Shown here: positions 41,585 through 50,803 of the stretch, piece after piece
How the letters are laid out: the number at the start of each line of letters is the position of its first letter
Numbering within the stretch: position 1 is the first letter of the stretch
NCBI RefSeq assembly: GCF_001766675.1
Contig: NZ_MJLT01000069.1
Coordinates: 62,001 to 126,000, forward strand
Source: Arthrobacter sp. SW1
Lineage (GTDB): Bacteria; Actinomycetota; Actinomycetes; Actinomycetales; Micrococcaceae
Length of the DNA stretch: 64,000 nucleotides
Reading direction: 5' to 3'
The notes under the pieces: generated by a model
The model's database searches: none
The model's input: only the letters and a program-made list of their open reading frames with translations
Told to the model about the DNA's origin: nothing
Translations under genes and position numbers: made by a program

Positions 41585-42199
41585 GTGGCCACCCGCCGCT
41601 TCGATCCCGAGCGCCGGGACAGGATCATCGGCGCCGCCCTGGACGTGATCGCGGCCGAGGGTGTCGCCGGAGCCTCGCACCGGAAGATCGCCGCCCACGC
41701 CGGGGTCCCCCTCGGCTCCATGAGCTATCACTTCAACGGCATGGACGAGCTGCTCGCCGAGGCCTTCACCCGCTTCGGCACCTCCATCTCGGACCGTTTC
41801 GACGAACGCTTGGGCCGGGCCGAAGGGATCGACGCCGCCCGGCAGGCCGTGGTGGACTTGATCCACGAGGACCTCCTGGACTCGCAACGCGAACTTGTCC
41901 TCACCCACGAGCTCTACACGCTGGCGGCACGGAAGCCGGCCTTCCGCCGGATCACCCGCGACTGGATGGCACGCAGCCGGCGCGCGCTCGGTTTGCATTT
42001 CGACGCCGAAACCTGCCGCATGCTGGACGCCCTGATCGAAGGCCTCTCCATCCACGCCGCCCTTGACGCCGAACCCGGCCCCGGGCTTCCCGACTCCGCC
42101 CCGCACAGCCGCGAACGCACCGCCGAAGCGGTGGCCCGCATTACCGCCGTACCTCCCCGAACCGCATCCTCGCCAACCACGGAAGCCCCGAAGCCATGA
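41585..42199 (+). CDS. TetR-family repressor
   Basis: The 204-residue protein has RRDRIIGAALDVIAAEGVAGASHRKIAAHAGVPLGSMSYHF as its DNA-binding domain and a helical ligand domain. GTG 41585 begins four bases after the acetyltransferase stop, and its own stop overlaps the MFS start by ATGA. It probably binds the palindrome at 40984-41003. Confidence 0.9.
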   Translation: MATRRFDPERRDRIIGAALDVIAAEGVAGASHRKIAAHAGVPLGSMSYHFNGMDELLAEAFTRFGTSISDRFDERLGRAEGIDAARQAVVDLIHEDLLDSQRELVLTHELYTLAARKPAFRRITRDWMARSRRALGLHFDAETCRMLDALIEGLSIHAALDAEPGPGLPDSAPHSRERTAEAVARITAVPPRTASSPTTEAPKP

Positions 42200-43380
42200 C
42201 CCTCACCACCAGCACCAACGTCCGGGCCGCCGCCGCGGCCACCTTCCTGGTCTTCGGCATGAACGGCCTGGTCTTCGCCAGCTGGGCCGCGCGCATCCCG
42301 GCGGTCGCCGAGCTCCTGCAGCTCGGCTCGGGACAGATCGGTTCGCTGCTGCTCTGCATCGCCGTCGGCTCCCTGGTCGCCCTGCCCTCCAGCGGCTGGG
42401 CGATCGCCAGGATCGGCACCGCCAACGCCGTCCGCTACGCGGGCCTGCTGCTCGGCGCTGCGGGAGTTGGCGTGGCGCTGTCGCTCATGGCCGCCGCCGT
42501 GGTGCCCACGGCCATCTGCCTCTTCTTCCTGGGCATGGGCGTCGGCTTCTGGGACGTGGCGCAGAATATCGAGGGCGCCGACGTCGAACACCGCCTCGGC
42601 CGCACCATCATGCCGCAGTTCCACGCCGCGTTCAGCGGCGGCGCCTTCCTGGGCGCGCTCATCGGCGCCGGACTCTCCCAGCTGGGCGTCGGCCTGCCCG
42701 AGCACCTTCTGGTGATTGCCGCCGTCGCCGTGGCCCTGGCACTGACCGCGCCGCGATACTTCATCCCGCATGTCGCCGCGCACACCGAGCCCGACAGCGG
42801 TGCTGCCGCCGCCAAGGGTTCCTCCGCCTGGCGGGACGGCCGCACCTTGCTGATCGGCGTCGTCGTGCTCGGCGCCACCCTCACGGAAGGCGCGGGCAAC
42901 GACTGGATCGCGAAGGCCGCCGTCGACGGCCTGCATGCCAGCAAATCCACCGGCGCCCTGCTGTTCGCGCTGTTCGTGGCAGCCATGACGCTCATGCGCT
43001 TCTTCGGTGCCCGTGCGATCGACCGCTTCGGCCGCGTGGCCGTGCTGCGCGCCAGCATGGGTGCCGCCGCAGTGGGCCTGGCGTTGTTTGTCTTCGCGGG
43101 GAACATCGTGCTGGCCGGAATCGGGGCGGGCCTGTGGGGCATCGGCGCGGCCCTGGCTTTCCCGATGGGCATGTCCGCTGCCGCCGACGATCCGAAGCAC
43201 GCGGCGGCCCGGGTGTCCGTTGTGTCCACGATCGGCTACGTGGCGTTCCTCGCCGGCCCGCCGCTGCTGGGTTTCCTGGGCGACCACACCGGCATCCGGG
43301 TTGCGCTGCTGGCTATCGGTGCGCCGATCCTGCTGGCCCTGCTCCTTGCCGGCGCCGCGAAACCCTTGCCTTCCAAGTAA
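42196..43380 (+). CDS. MFS transporter (putative sugar or drug exporter)
   Basis: The 394-residue protein has 12 membrane segments with FGMNGLVFASWAARIP at the start, a feature of a sugar-efflux-like MFS branch related to YbjJ. It overlaps the TetR gene by four bases. Coupling with a sugar acetyltransferase suggests that it exports acetylated sugars or a related toxic compound. Its last 68 bases overlap the convergent PAP2 gene. Confidence 0.88.
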   Translation: MTLTTSTNVRAAAAATFLVFGMNGLVFASWAARIPAVAELLQLGSGQIGSLLLCIAVGSLVALPSSGWAIARIGTANAVRYAGLLLGAAGVGVALSLMAAAVVPTAICLFFLGMGVGFWDVAQNIEGADVEHRLGRTIMPQFHAAFSGGAFLGALIGAGLSQLGVGLPEHLLVIAAVAVALALTAPRYFIPHVAAHTEPDSGAAAAKGSSAWRDGRTLLIGVVVLGATLTEGAGNDWIAKAAVDGLHASKSTGALLFALFVAAMTLMRFFGARAIDRFGRVAVLRASMGAAAVGLALFVFAGNIVLAGIGAGLWGIGAALAFPMGMSAAADDPKHAAARVSVVSTIGYVAFLAGPPLLGFLGDHTGIRVALLAIGAPILLALLLAGAAKPLPSK

Positions 43381-44026
43381 GGATCTTCCGGGCGTCAGTA
43401 TTCTCCAGGAGGCATGCTTCCTGGACCGGCAGCCACAGCAGCAGTACCACCGCGGTGGCCAGGCATGCTCCGCCGACCACATCGCTGAGCCAATGCGCCG
43501 CAAGGTAGGTGCGGCTGAGCATCATCGCCACCGCGCCCAATGCCGCGAGAAGCCAGGTCCAAGCCCGGCCAATCAGCAGCGCCGAGGCCACCACGAACGC
43601 AGCCGTGCTCGAAGCATGCCCCGAGGGGTATGAATACGTTTCGGTGAAAACCCCGGCGTCCAAGGGCCTCGGTCGCTGGATAACGACCTTGAGGACCTGG
43701 ACCAGGAGGGTCACCACCACGCCTGCCACCACGCTGAAGAGCGCCATCTTCGGACGACGCCGGACCAGCAGCACCGCGCCCAGCAGGGCATGGAACACGA
43801 ACATGCCCGTGTAGCCCGCCCAGTTCAGCACCAGGTTCACGGCATCCCAGAAGGGGTTGCGGGCGCCGAGCATGGCGTCATGCCACGCGGTGTCCGAGGG
43901 CTGGAACGGTGGGTTTTGAGGACCCTGCAGCAGGAAGCCGGCGAAGACCGCGGCGATGGCGAGCAGGACGATGGCGGCGGCGATGGTCACGCCCGGACTG
44001 AGTCTGCGCGGCTGAAGGCTCCCCAT
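43313..44026 (-). CDS. PAP2-family membrane phosphatase
   Basis: The 237-residue protein has six membrane segments and the three PAP2 motifs: KVVIQRPRP, SYPSGHASS and SRTYLAAHWLSD. It dephosphorylates lipid phosphates such as undecaprenyl pyrophosphate or phosphatidate on the outer face. About 35 C-terminal residues after the domain are basic and lie antisense to the end of the MFS gene, so the true end may be of recent origin. Confidence 0.9.
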   Translation of the reverse strand: MGSLQPRRLSPGVTIAAAIVLLAIAAVFAGFLLQGPQNPPFQPSDTAWHDAMLGARNPFWDAVNLVLNWAGYTGMFVFHALLGAVLLVRRRPKMALFSVVAGVVVTLLVQVLKVVIQRPRPLDAGVFTETYSYPSGHASSTAAFVVASALLIGRAWTWLLAALGAVAMMLSRTYLAAHWLSDVVGGACLATAVVLLLWLPVQEACLLENTDARKILTWKARVSRRRQGAGPAGSAHR

Positions 44027-44032
44027 CCGTCC

Positions 44033-44068
44033 ATCCTAGGAGGAGCAAGGATCCTAGGAGGAGCAAGG
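44033..44068. repeat. Perfect 18-bp tandem duplication
   Basis: ATCCTAGGAGGAGCAAGG occurs twice in direct succession (44033-44050 and 44051-44068) between the divergent PAP2 and SDR genes. Each unit contains CCTAGG and a GGAGGAG run. It lies 27 bases before the SDR start. Confidence 0.95.
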
Positions 44069-44094
44069 CCGCTGCCATCCCATAGAGTCGGTCC

Positions 44095-44874
44095 ATGAGC
44101 ACGCGCAATCCTTCGAAAGTCGCGCTCGTGACGGGCGTCGGGAGGCGCCGCTCGATCGCGGCACGCCTCGCAACAGGCCTGGCACAGGACGGCTGGAACC
44201 TCGTCCTCAACTACTGGCAGCCCTACGATGAGCGCCTCGGCATGGTGCGGGACGCCGGCGATCCTGAGGCGATCGCCGCGGAATGCCGGGAAGCCGGCGC
44301 CACGGTCCGGCTTGTTCCGGGCGACCTGGGCGATCCGGCGGTGCCAGCCGAGCTGATCCGCGAGGCGCAGGCCCTGGGCCCCGTCACCGGGCTCGTCCTC
44401 TCGCATGCGGAATCCGTGGACAGTTCGATCCTGACGACGAGCCTTGAAAGCTGGGACCGCCACTTCGCCGTGAACACACGTGCCAGCTGGCTCCTCATCA
44501 AGGCGTTCGCCGGGCAGCTGCCCGAGCCATCCGCGCCCGGCGAGGTGGGTGGACGGATCGTCGCGTTGACGAGCGACCACACCGTGCACAATCTTCCCTA
44601 CGGGGCCAGCAAGGGTGCGCTCGACCGCCTCGTCACGGCGGCCGCCGTCGAACTGGCAGGCCGCGGAGTCCGGGCCAACGTGGTGAACCCGGGTCCGATC
44701 GACAACGGGTGGATGGACGACGCAACCCGCAGCTGGTTGACCGAAGCGACCCCCGCCGGACGCCTTGGCACGGCCGAGGACACGGCGAACCTGGTGCGGT
44801 TCCTCTTTTCCGAAGCGGGGTCCTGGATCAACGGCCAGCTCCTGCATAGCAACGGCGGCTTCAAGGCCGGCTGA
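44095..44874 (+). CDS. Short-chain dehydrogenase/reductase
   Basis: The 259-residue SDR has TGVGRRRSIAARLA as its cofactor loop, a substituted NNAG region (LSHAESV), catalytic Ser in ALTSDH and YGASK (Tyr and Lys), and the NPGPIDNGWM stretch. The GRRRS variant of the glycine loop, with several Arg, suggests NADP use. The substrate is unknown. ATG 44095 follows the tandem repeat region. Confidence 0.88.
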   Translation: MSTRNPSKVALVTGVGRRRSIAARLATGLAQDGWNLVLNYWQPYDERLGMVRDAGDPEAIAAECREAGATVRLVPGDLGDPAVPAELIREAQALGPVTGLVLSHAESVDSSILTTSLESWDRHFAVNTRASWLLIKAFAGQLPEPSAPGEVGGRIVALTSDHTVHNLPYGASKGALDRLVTAAAVELAGRGVRANVVNPGPIDNGWMDDATRSWLTEATPAGRLGTAEDTANLVRFLFSEAGSWINGQLLHSNGGFKAG

Positions 44875-44943
44875 GGGCGGCGGGATGTCGCCCGGAGTGC
44901 GGCAGGCTCTGCCGCGTCCAGCCAAGCCGGGTACCGTGTCCCC

Positions 44944-46545
44944 ATGGCCACCATTCCGCGCGGAGCATTCCTCAGCCACGCCACCCGGCTGAGCCGTGCC
45001 GCCCTGACCCCTGCCGCCCTGACTACCGCCGCCGTCCGCCGCGGTCCGGGCCGGGTCGCCGACTTCGACCGAGCGCTGCTCCGCCGGATTTCGCGCTGGC
45101 CGCACGGCAACCACGATGCCTTCTTCCGAAACCTCTCCGCCTCGGCCACCAAGGGCAAGCTGTGGTTCGCGGTGGCCGGCGCGATGGCAACAGTGCCCGG
45201 AAAGCCCCGCCGCGCCGCCGTCCATGGCCTCCTCGCGCTGGGTGTCGCCTCCGCTGTCACCAACCTCGGCTTCAAGACCCTCCTTCCGCGGGCCCGGCCC
45301 TTGCCTGAGCACCTGCCCGTCTTCCGTTTCGTCCACCCGCAGCCGCTCAGTTCCTCCATGCCGTCCGGGCATTCTGCCTCCGCCGTTGCCTTCACCCTGG
45401 GCGCCGCGTTCGTGCACCCCGCCCTCGGCGCACTGCTGGCTCCGGTGGCGGCCGGCGTCGCCTATTCGCGCGTCCATACCGGCGCGCACTGGCCCTCGGA
45501 CGTGGTGTTCGGCTCGGCGATCGGTGCCGGCGCGGCACTCCTGACCCGCCGCTGGTGGCCGGAACGCGAGGCGCAGCCGGAGCCGCGCCGTAGTCCGGAA
45601 ACCCTGGCGAAGATCGACGACGGCGCCGGGCTGGCGATCGTGGTCAACGTCAAGGGAGGCTCCTACTCGCCTGAGACCGGAGACCTCCTGCGCGAAGCAT
45701 TCCCCCAAGCGCATATTTTCGAGGTCGACGGCGAAGACCTCGCCGCCGTCGTCGAGGACGCCGCCACGCGGCCGGGAACCAAAGCCCTGGGCGTGTGGGG
45801 CGGCGACGGAACCGTAGGCACCGCGGCCGCGTCCGCCGTCGTGCATGGACTCCCGCTGCTGGTGCTGCCCGGCGGAACGCTCAACCACTTCGCCCGCGAC
45901 GCCGGCATCAGCACCCTCGAGGACGCCACCGCGGCCGCGGAGGCGGGCAGCGGAATGCGGGTGGACCTGGCCCGGGTGACGGTGGGGCGCGGGCAGGAAG
46001 GAACGGACGAGGTCCGCGATATCGCCATGCTCAACACGGCCAGCATCGGCGTGTATCCCAATCTGGTGCGCCGCCGCGAACGCCTGCAGGGTGCGCTCGG
46101 CAAGCCGCTCGCCGGGCTGATCGCGGGGCTGCGGACCTTCGCGGCGGCCTCGCCCACCACCTTGATGATCGACGGCGTCCGGCACCGGATCTGGATCCTG
46201 TACCTGGGCCGCGGGCGCTATTACCCGCGGGACCTCGCGCCGCTGGCCCGCCCCGTGATGGACGACGGCGTGCTGGATGTCCGCATAGTCACCGCGGACG
46301 AACCCTTCGCCCGGCTCCGCCTGCTGTGGGCGGTCCTCACCGGAACCGCGGGAAGCTCCAAGGTGACGCATCTGCGCGAGGCCACCCGGCTCAGCGTCGA
46401 GGCGGTCGGCCCACCGCTCGTCCTGGCGGTCGACGGCGAACCCCTCGCCGGGGTGCGCACCGCCGGCTTCCTTGTGCGGCCGGGCCGCCTCCGCGTGTAC
46501 TCGCCGTCGGCACCCCAGATGGAAAACGCTCCGGATCATCCATGA
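44944..46545 (+). CDS. Bifunctional PAP2 phosphatase and diacylglycerol/sphingosine-type lipid kinase
   Basis: The 533-residue fusion has a PAP2 domain (about 40-205, motifs KTLLPRARP, SSMPSGHSAS, SRVHTGAHWPSD) and a DAGK_cat lipid kinase domain (about 220-533, GVWGGDGTVGTAA, LPGGTLNHFARD). Only the first half is membrane-embedded. It may remove phosphate from a lipid head group and phosphorylate a lipid, linking lipid recycling steps. This fusion is known in actinobacteria. Confidence 0.9.
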   Translation: MATIPRGAFLSHATRLSRAALTPAALTTAAVRRGPGRVADFDRALLRRISRWPHGNHDAFFRNLSASATKGKLWFAVAGAMATVPGKPRRAAVHGLLALGVASAVTNLGFKTLLPRARPLPEHLPVFRFVHPQPLSSSMPSGHSASAVAFTLGAAFVHPALGALLAPVAAGVAYSRVHTGAHWPSDVVFGSAIGAGAALLTRRWWPEREAQPEPRRSPETLAKIDDGAGLAIVVNVKGGSYSPETGDLLREAFPQAHIFEVDGEDLAAVVEDAATRPGTKALGVWGGDGTVGTAAASAVVHGLPLLVLPGGTLNHFARDAGISTLEDATAAAEAGSGMRVDLARVTVGRGQEGTDEVRDIAMLNTASIGVYPNLVRRRERLQGALGKPLAGLIAGLRTFAAASPTTLMIDGVRHRIWILYLGRGRYYPRDLAPLARPVMDDGVLDVRIVTADEPFARLRLLWAVLTGTAGSSKVTHLREATRLSVEAVGPPLVLAVDGEPLAGVRTAGFLVRPGRLRVYSPSAPQMENAPDHP

Positions 46546-46663
46546 GGACTACCCTGACCGGACCCTGAATCATCCCTGGGACAGGCGAATCGCGGGCCGG
46601 GTGTGGCTAGCGTAGTAGGTACCGTCAAACACCCAGCGTCAGCGAAGGGGAAGGAACGCTTCC

Positions 46664-47677
46664 ATGATCGAGGCAACAGGGCTGCGAAAGGTCTACGGCG
46701 AGAAAACCGCCGTCGACGGCGTCAGCTTCACCGTCCAGCCCGGAAAGGTCACGGGCTTCCTGGGCCCCAACGGCGCCGGGAAATCCACCACCATGCGCAT
46801 GATCATGGGCTTGGACCGGCCCACCGCCGGCCATGTCACGGTCAACGGCCTGCCGTACGCCAAGCACAAGGCCCCGTTGCACCAGGTGGGCGCCCTGCTC
46901 GACGCGAAGGCCGTGCACACCAGCCGCAGTGCCTACAACCACCTGCGCGCCATGGCCGCCACGCACGGCATCCCGAAGAAGCGCATTGACGAGGTCATCG
47001 ACATGACCGGACTCAGCGCCGTCGCGAAGAAGAAGGCCGGCGGATTTTCGCTCGGCATGGGGCAGCGCCTGGGCATCGCCAACGCGCTCCTCGGCGATCC
47101 GCAGACCCTCATCCTGGACGAACCCGTCAACGGCCTCGATCCCGAAGGCGTGCAGTGGGTCCGTAACCTGGCCCGGTATCTCGCCCGCGAAGGTAAGACC
47201 GTGTTCATCTCCAGCCACCTGATGTCGGAGATGGCGCAGACGGCGGACCACCTGATCGTCATCGGCCGCGGCCGGATCATCGCGGACACCACCGTGGACG
47301 CCCTGATCGAAAGCCAGACCCGCAAGCGCACCCTGGTCCGCACCCCGGACACCTCCCGGCTGGGCGTACTCCTGGCCGGCGAAGGCGTGCGCGTGGACCA
47401 GAACGAGCCCGAAACCCTGGAAGTCTCCGGCATCGACCCCCGCCGGATCGCCGAACTGGCCCTGGAACACCGCGTGCTGATCTACGAACTCACGCCGCTG
47501 ACCTCCTCGCTTGAGGAAGCCTACTTCCAGCTGACCCGGGACGAGGTGGAGTACCACTCGCACCTGGAGTCCGGCACCGGCGCACCTGGAAACCGCGGCG
47601 GCCCCGCTGCGCCGGGCGCCCCCGGCAACCCCGCACTCTCCGCCCCCGCGGCCACCATGGAAGGAACCCGGCGATGA
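46664..47677 (+). CDS. ABC exporter ATP-binding protein (bacitracin-type)
   Basis: The 337-residue ATPase has Walker A GPNGAGKST, the variant signature FSLGMGQRLG, Walker B TLILDEPVNGLD and ISSHLMSEM. This signature is typical of BcrA/DrrA-like exporters. A Gly/Pro/Ala tail (about 300-337) is not conserved. AGGGGAAGGAA lies upstream of ATG 46664. The permease overlaps by ATGA. Confidence 0.92.
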   Translation: MIEATGLRKVYGEKTAVDGVSFTVQPGKVTGFLGPNGAGKSTTMRMIMGLDRPTAGHVTVNGLPYAKHKAPLHQVGALLDAKAVHTSRSAYNHLRAMAATHGIPKKRIDEVIDMTGLSAVAKKKAGGFSLGMGQRLGIANALLGDPQTLILDEPVNGLDPEGVQWVRNLARYLAREGKTVFISSHLMSEMAQTADHLIVIGRGRIIADTTVDALIESQTRKRTLVRTPDTSRLGVLLAGEGVRVDQNEPETLEVSGIDPRRIAELALEHRVLIYELTPLTSSLEEAYFQLTRDEVEYHSHLESGTGAPGNRGGPAAPGAPGNPALSAPAATMEGTRR

Positions 47678-48528
47678 GGACCGCAACCGTATCCCGCAAG
47701 GCCGCGGCCTCCTCCGCCGCCGGCCACGGCGTCAATTTCCTGCGCGTTCTGGACTCGGAATTCATCAAGTTCCGCACGCTCATGAGCACCAAGATCCTGT
47801 TGGCTTGCACGGCCCTGGTCATGGTCGGTTTCGCGGCACTTTCAGCGTGGGGCACGGGACAGTTTGCCGACGCCGCCGCACAGGATCCGGAGGCTGCCGC
47901 AGCCATGGCGGCGCAGGGCGGCGACCTTGCGATCACCGTACCGACCTCCGGTATTGCGTTTGCCCAGTTGATCCTGGGTTCACTCGGCGTGCTGCTGATG
48001 AGCTCTGAATTCACCACCGGCATGGCCCGTTCCACCTTCGCAGCGGTTCCCCGGCGCACCCAGCCGTTCCTCGCCAAGTTGGCGGTGGTGGCCGTAGCGT
48101 CCTTCATCCTGACTGCTGTTTCCACCTACATTGCGGGCTTGGTTTCACTTCCCATCCTGGACAGCTTTGATTTGAAGCTGGACCTTGGCAGCCAGCAGTC
48201 CATCAAGCTGCTGATCGTCAACAGCATCTATGTTGCGGCTGTGGCAGCCATCGGCATGTCCCTTGGCAGCCTGCTCCGCAATTCCGCGGGCGGCATCATG
48301 AGCCTGGTGGGCCTGTTCTTCGTCGCCCCGATCGCCTTCCAGCTGATCCCCGGCGAGTTCTTCGAGGAGGCCCGCAAATACCTGCCGGGCAACACGATCA
48401 ACCCGCTCACCGCCGTCGAACATGTTCCGGACACCCTGGAGGCCTGGCAGGCCGCCTTGGTGCTGGGCGCCTGGGTTGTTGTCCCGGTTGTCCTGGCCAT
48501 GTTCGTCCTGAAGAAGCGGGACGTTTGA
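47674..48528 (+). CDS. ABC-2 type exporter permease
   Basis: The 284-residue permease has six membrane segments, beginning at about residue 42 (ILLACTALVMVGFAAL) after a basic N-terminus, with SSEFTTGMARSTFAAVPRR after the second helix, a conserved ABC-2 cytoplasmic turn. It pairs with the overlapping ATPase. The following two-component system suggests envelope-stress or peptide-antibiotic control. Confidence 0.88.
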   Translation: MRTATVSRKAAASSAAGHGVNFLRVLDSEFIKFRTLMSTKILLACTALVMVGFAALSAWGTGQFADAAAQDPEAAAAMAAQGGDLAITVPTSGIAFAQLILGSLGVLLMSSEFTTGMARSTFAAVPRRTQPFLAKLAVVAVASFILTAVSTYIAGLVSLPILDSFDLKLDLGSQQSIKLLIVNSIYVAAVAAIGMSLGSLLRNSAGGIMSLVGLFFVAPIAFQLIPGEFFEEARKYLPGNTINPLTAVEHVPDTLEAWQAALVLGAWVVVPVVLAMFVLKKRDV

Positions 48529-48559
48529 TCCGCGCTGTATTTGCACCGTCGCCCTCCGA

Positions 48560-48609
48560 GGTCGCCGGAACGCTGCGGGGTCGCTGGAACTTTCCGGCGA
48601 CCCCGCAGC
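48560..48609 (+). terminator. Nested alternative hairpins between the ABC exporter and the sensor kinase
   Basis: GCTGCGGGGTCGC (48572-48584) pairs with GCGACCCCGCAGC (48597-48609), and inner GGAA/TTCC closes the loop. A second option pairs GGTCGCCGGAA (48560-48570) with TTCCGGCGACC (48592-48602). The two share the right arm, so only one can form. Confidence 0.65.
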
Positions 48610-48675
48610 TCTCCCGCGAACCCGGGCTGGACTTTGGCAGGACCGTTGCCGGGCTCGCCGGGCTAGGCTCAAGCC

Positions 48676-49965
48676 ATGAGTGAGGAAGCCCCGGTAAAGG
48701 ACGCCCCCGCCGCCGAGGCTTCCTTCGCCGAGATCACGGCCCGCCGGCGCGGCCGCATCCGCCGCTACTTCTTCGAGCACCCGCGCGCCATGGATGCCGT
48801 GGTGGTGCTGTGCTACCTGCTCCTGGCCCTGGCTACCTTCATCAATGCACTGGTGGAGGGAAAGTGGCTTGCTGCAGCCCTGTTGCTGGCCACGGCGGGG
48901 GTGCTGTTCCTGCGCCGCCACTATCCGCTCATGGTGACAGCCGCCGTCGCGGTCCTGGAAGTATCGGTCACCCTCCTGAGTCCGTGGGGCACCAACGGTT
49001 CGGCCGGTTTGTGGTTCGCCCTGTATGCCGTTGCCGTAGTGAAGCCACGCACGCAGGCCTTGGTGGTTGCCGGAGCGGCGACCCTGCCACTCGCCTTGCT
49101 TTACCTTTTCATGTGGACCACGCCGCAAAGCGCGCGCGACCTCCAGGAACTGCCGGAGAACTACCAGCTCATCAGCAACATCGCCACCGCGGCCACAATC
49201 ATGGCGGCCAGCCTGATCGCCACCGGCATCGGCATCTCCGTGCGGCAGCGCCGCGAGCACGAGGCCGAAATCCGCGCCTGGGCGGCCCGCACCGCACAGC
49301 TGGGGTCCGTGACGGAACGGAACCGGATCGCACGGGAGATGCACGACGTCGTCGCGCACTCGCTCACGGTGATGGTCAGCCTGTCGGACGGCGCCGCCGT
49401 CGTGGTCCGGAAGGATCCCGAACGCGCCGCCGAGGTGCTCGGCGAACTGTCCCGCACCGGGCGCACCGCGCTCGCGGACATGCGCCGCGTCCTCGGGGTG
49501 CTGCGCGACGATTCCGGCCGCCCCGCGCCGCTGGTCCCCGCCGATTCCGGGGACCTCGCCACCTTGCTGGAAGGCTTCCGCACGGCCGGGTTGCCGCTGC
49601 ACTTTTCGCACACCGGCCCGGCCCTGCCGGATGACCCGGCGTTCCGGCTCACGGTGTTCCGGATCGTGCAGGAATCGCTGACCAACGTGCTGCGGTACGG
49701 CCGCTCGCCCGGCCTGGTGGAGGTGCGCGTGCTGCGGGACGGCGACCGGGTCACCATTGACGTGCTCGACGACGGCCGCGAACCGCGCGATTCCCGCGAG
49801 GTTTCCGTTGGGGGAAGCGGAGCTGTGGGAACCGGGCAGGGCATCAACGGAATGCGGGAACGGGCGCGGATCTACGCGGGAACCGTGGACGCAGGGCCCG
49901 GGCCGAACGGTGGCTGGCGGGTGCGTGCTGAATTGAACTGGAACGGCGATAAGGGGAAGCCATGA
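48676..49965 (+). CDS. Sensor histidine kinase, NarL/DesK type
   Basis: The 429-residue kinase has a cytoplasmic N-terminus of about 35 residues, four to six membrane segments (about 38-185), a HisKA_3 box ERNRIAREMHDVVAHS with His223, and an HATPase domain (VQESLTNVLRYG, DVLDDGREP, GQGINGMRERARIY). It overlaps the response-regulator gene by four bases. The preceding ABC exporter suggests control of efflux or envelope stress. Confidence 0.92.
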   Translation: MSEEAPVKDAPAAEASFAEITARRRGRIRRYFFEHPRAMDAVVVLCYLLLALATFINALVEGKWLAAALLLATAGVLFLRRHYPLMVTAAVAVLEVSVTLLSPWGTNGSAGLWFALYAVAVVKPRTQALVVAGAATLPLALLYLFMWTTPQSARDLQELPENYQLISNIATAATIMAASLIATGIGISVRQRREHEAEIRAWAARTAQLGSVTERNRIAREMHDVVAHSLTVMVSLSDGAAVVVRKDPERAAEVLGELSRTGRTALADMRRVLGVLRDDSGRPAPLVPADSGDLATLLEGFRTAGLPLHFSHTGPALPDDPAFRLTVFRIVQESLTNVLRYGRSPGLVEVRVLRDGDRVTIDVLDDGREPRDSREVSVGGSGAVGTGQGINGMRERARIYAGTVDAGPGPNGGWRVRAELNWNGDKGKP

Positions 49966-50654
49966 CCGGAGACGGAACGATCAAAGTGCTGCTGGTGGAC
50001 GACCAGCCGCTGCTTCGCATGGGCTTCCGGCTCATCCTGGAGGGCGAGGACGACGTCGAGGTGGTGGGCGAGGCCTCCGACGGCAACGACGCCCTGGCCC
50101 AGGCCGAGGCGCTGCAGCCGGACGTGATCCTCATGGACGTCCGGATGCCGGGCATGGACGGGATCGAGGCCACCCGCCGCCTGAGTGCCGCCGATTGCGC
50201 CGCCCGGGTCATCATCCTCACCACCTTCGACTTGGACGAGTACGCCTTCGCCGGGCTGCAGGCGGGGGCTTCGGCGTTCCTGCTCAAGGACGTGGCGCCG
50301 GAGGAACTGGTGCACGCCGTCCGGCTGGTGGCCAGCGGGGACGCCGTGGTGGCGCCGCGGGTCACGCAGCGGCTGCTGGAAACCTACGTCCGCGGAGCCG
50401 GCCAGCACGCGGCCCCTGCGCCTCGGGACCCGCTGCTGGACGAACTCACCCCGCGCGAAACCGAGATGCTCCAGGCCATCGCGGAGGGCCTGTCCAATGC
50501 GGAGATCGCGCACAGGTTCTTCCTCTCCGAAGCCACCGTGAAAACCCACGTGCGCCGCATCCTCACCAAGCTGCACCTGCGGGACCGGGTACAGGTGGTG
50601 GTGTACGCCTACGAAAGCGGCCTGGTGGTGCCGAGCAACAACCCGGATTACTGA
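49962..50654 (+). CDS. NarL/LuxR-family response regulator
   Basis: The 230-residue protein has a receiver domain (VLLVDDQPLLRMGF, Asp59 in LMDVRMPGMDG, Lys in FLLKDVAP) and LuxR helix-turn-helix (LTPRETEMLQAIAEGLSNAEIAHRFFLSEATVKTHVRRIL). It is translationally coupled to the kinase. DNA targets probably include the ABC exporter promoter. Confidence 0.93.
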   Translation: MTGDGTIKVLLVDDQPLLRMGFRLILEGEDDVEVVGEASDGNDALAQAEALQPDVILMDVRMPGMDGIEATRRLSAADCAARVIILTTFDLDEYAFAGLQAGASAFLLKDVAPEELVHAVRLVASGDAVVAPRVTQRLLETYVRGAGQHAAPAPRDPLLDELTPRETEMLQAIAEGLSNAEIAHRFFLSEATVKTHVRRILTKLHLRDRVQVVVYAYESGLVVPSNNPDY

Positions 50655-50803
50655 GGGGGCTTTTTGGGTCGGCCCGCGGCCTTGGGGCGGCTCACAGGGC
50701 CGCTTCCGGATTGGTCCTGCAGATCACGCGACGTCCGGGCCGCGAAACCCGCATTATCTGCAGGGCGAATGTCTGGGTGCCCGCGGGCAGCGATGATTGG
50801 TCC

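Noticed and set aside
43987..46539. Minus-strand frame of 850 codons
   Set aside because: It is antisense to the SDR and PAP2-kinase genes, which have clear catalytic motifs; its content is Gly/Arg/His-rich shadow sequence.
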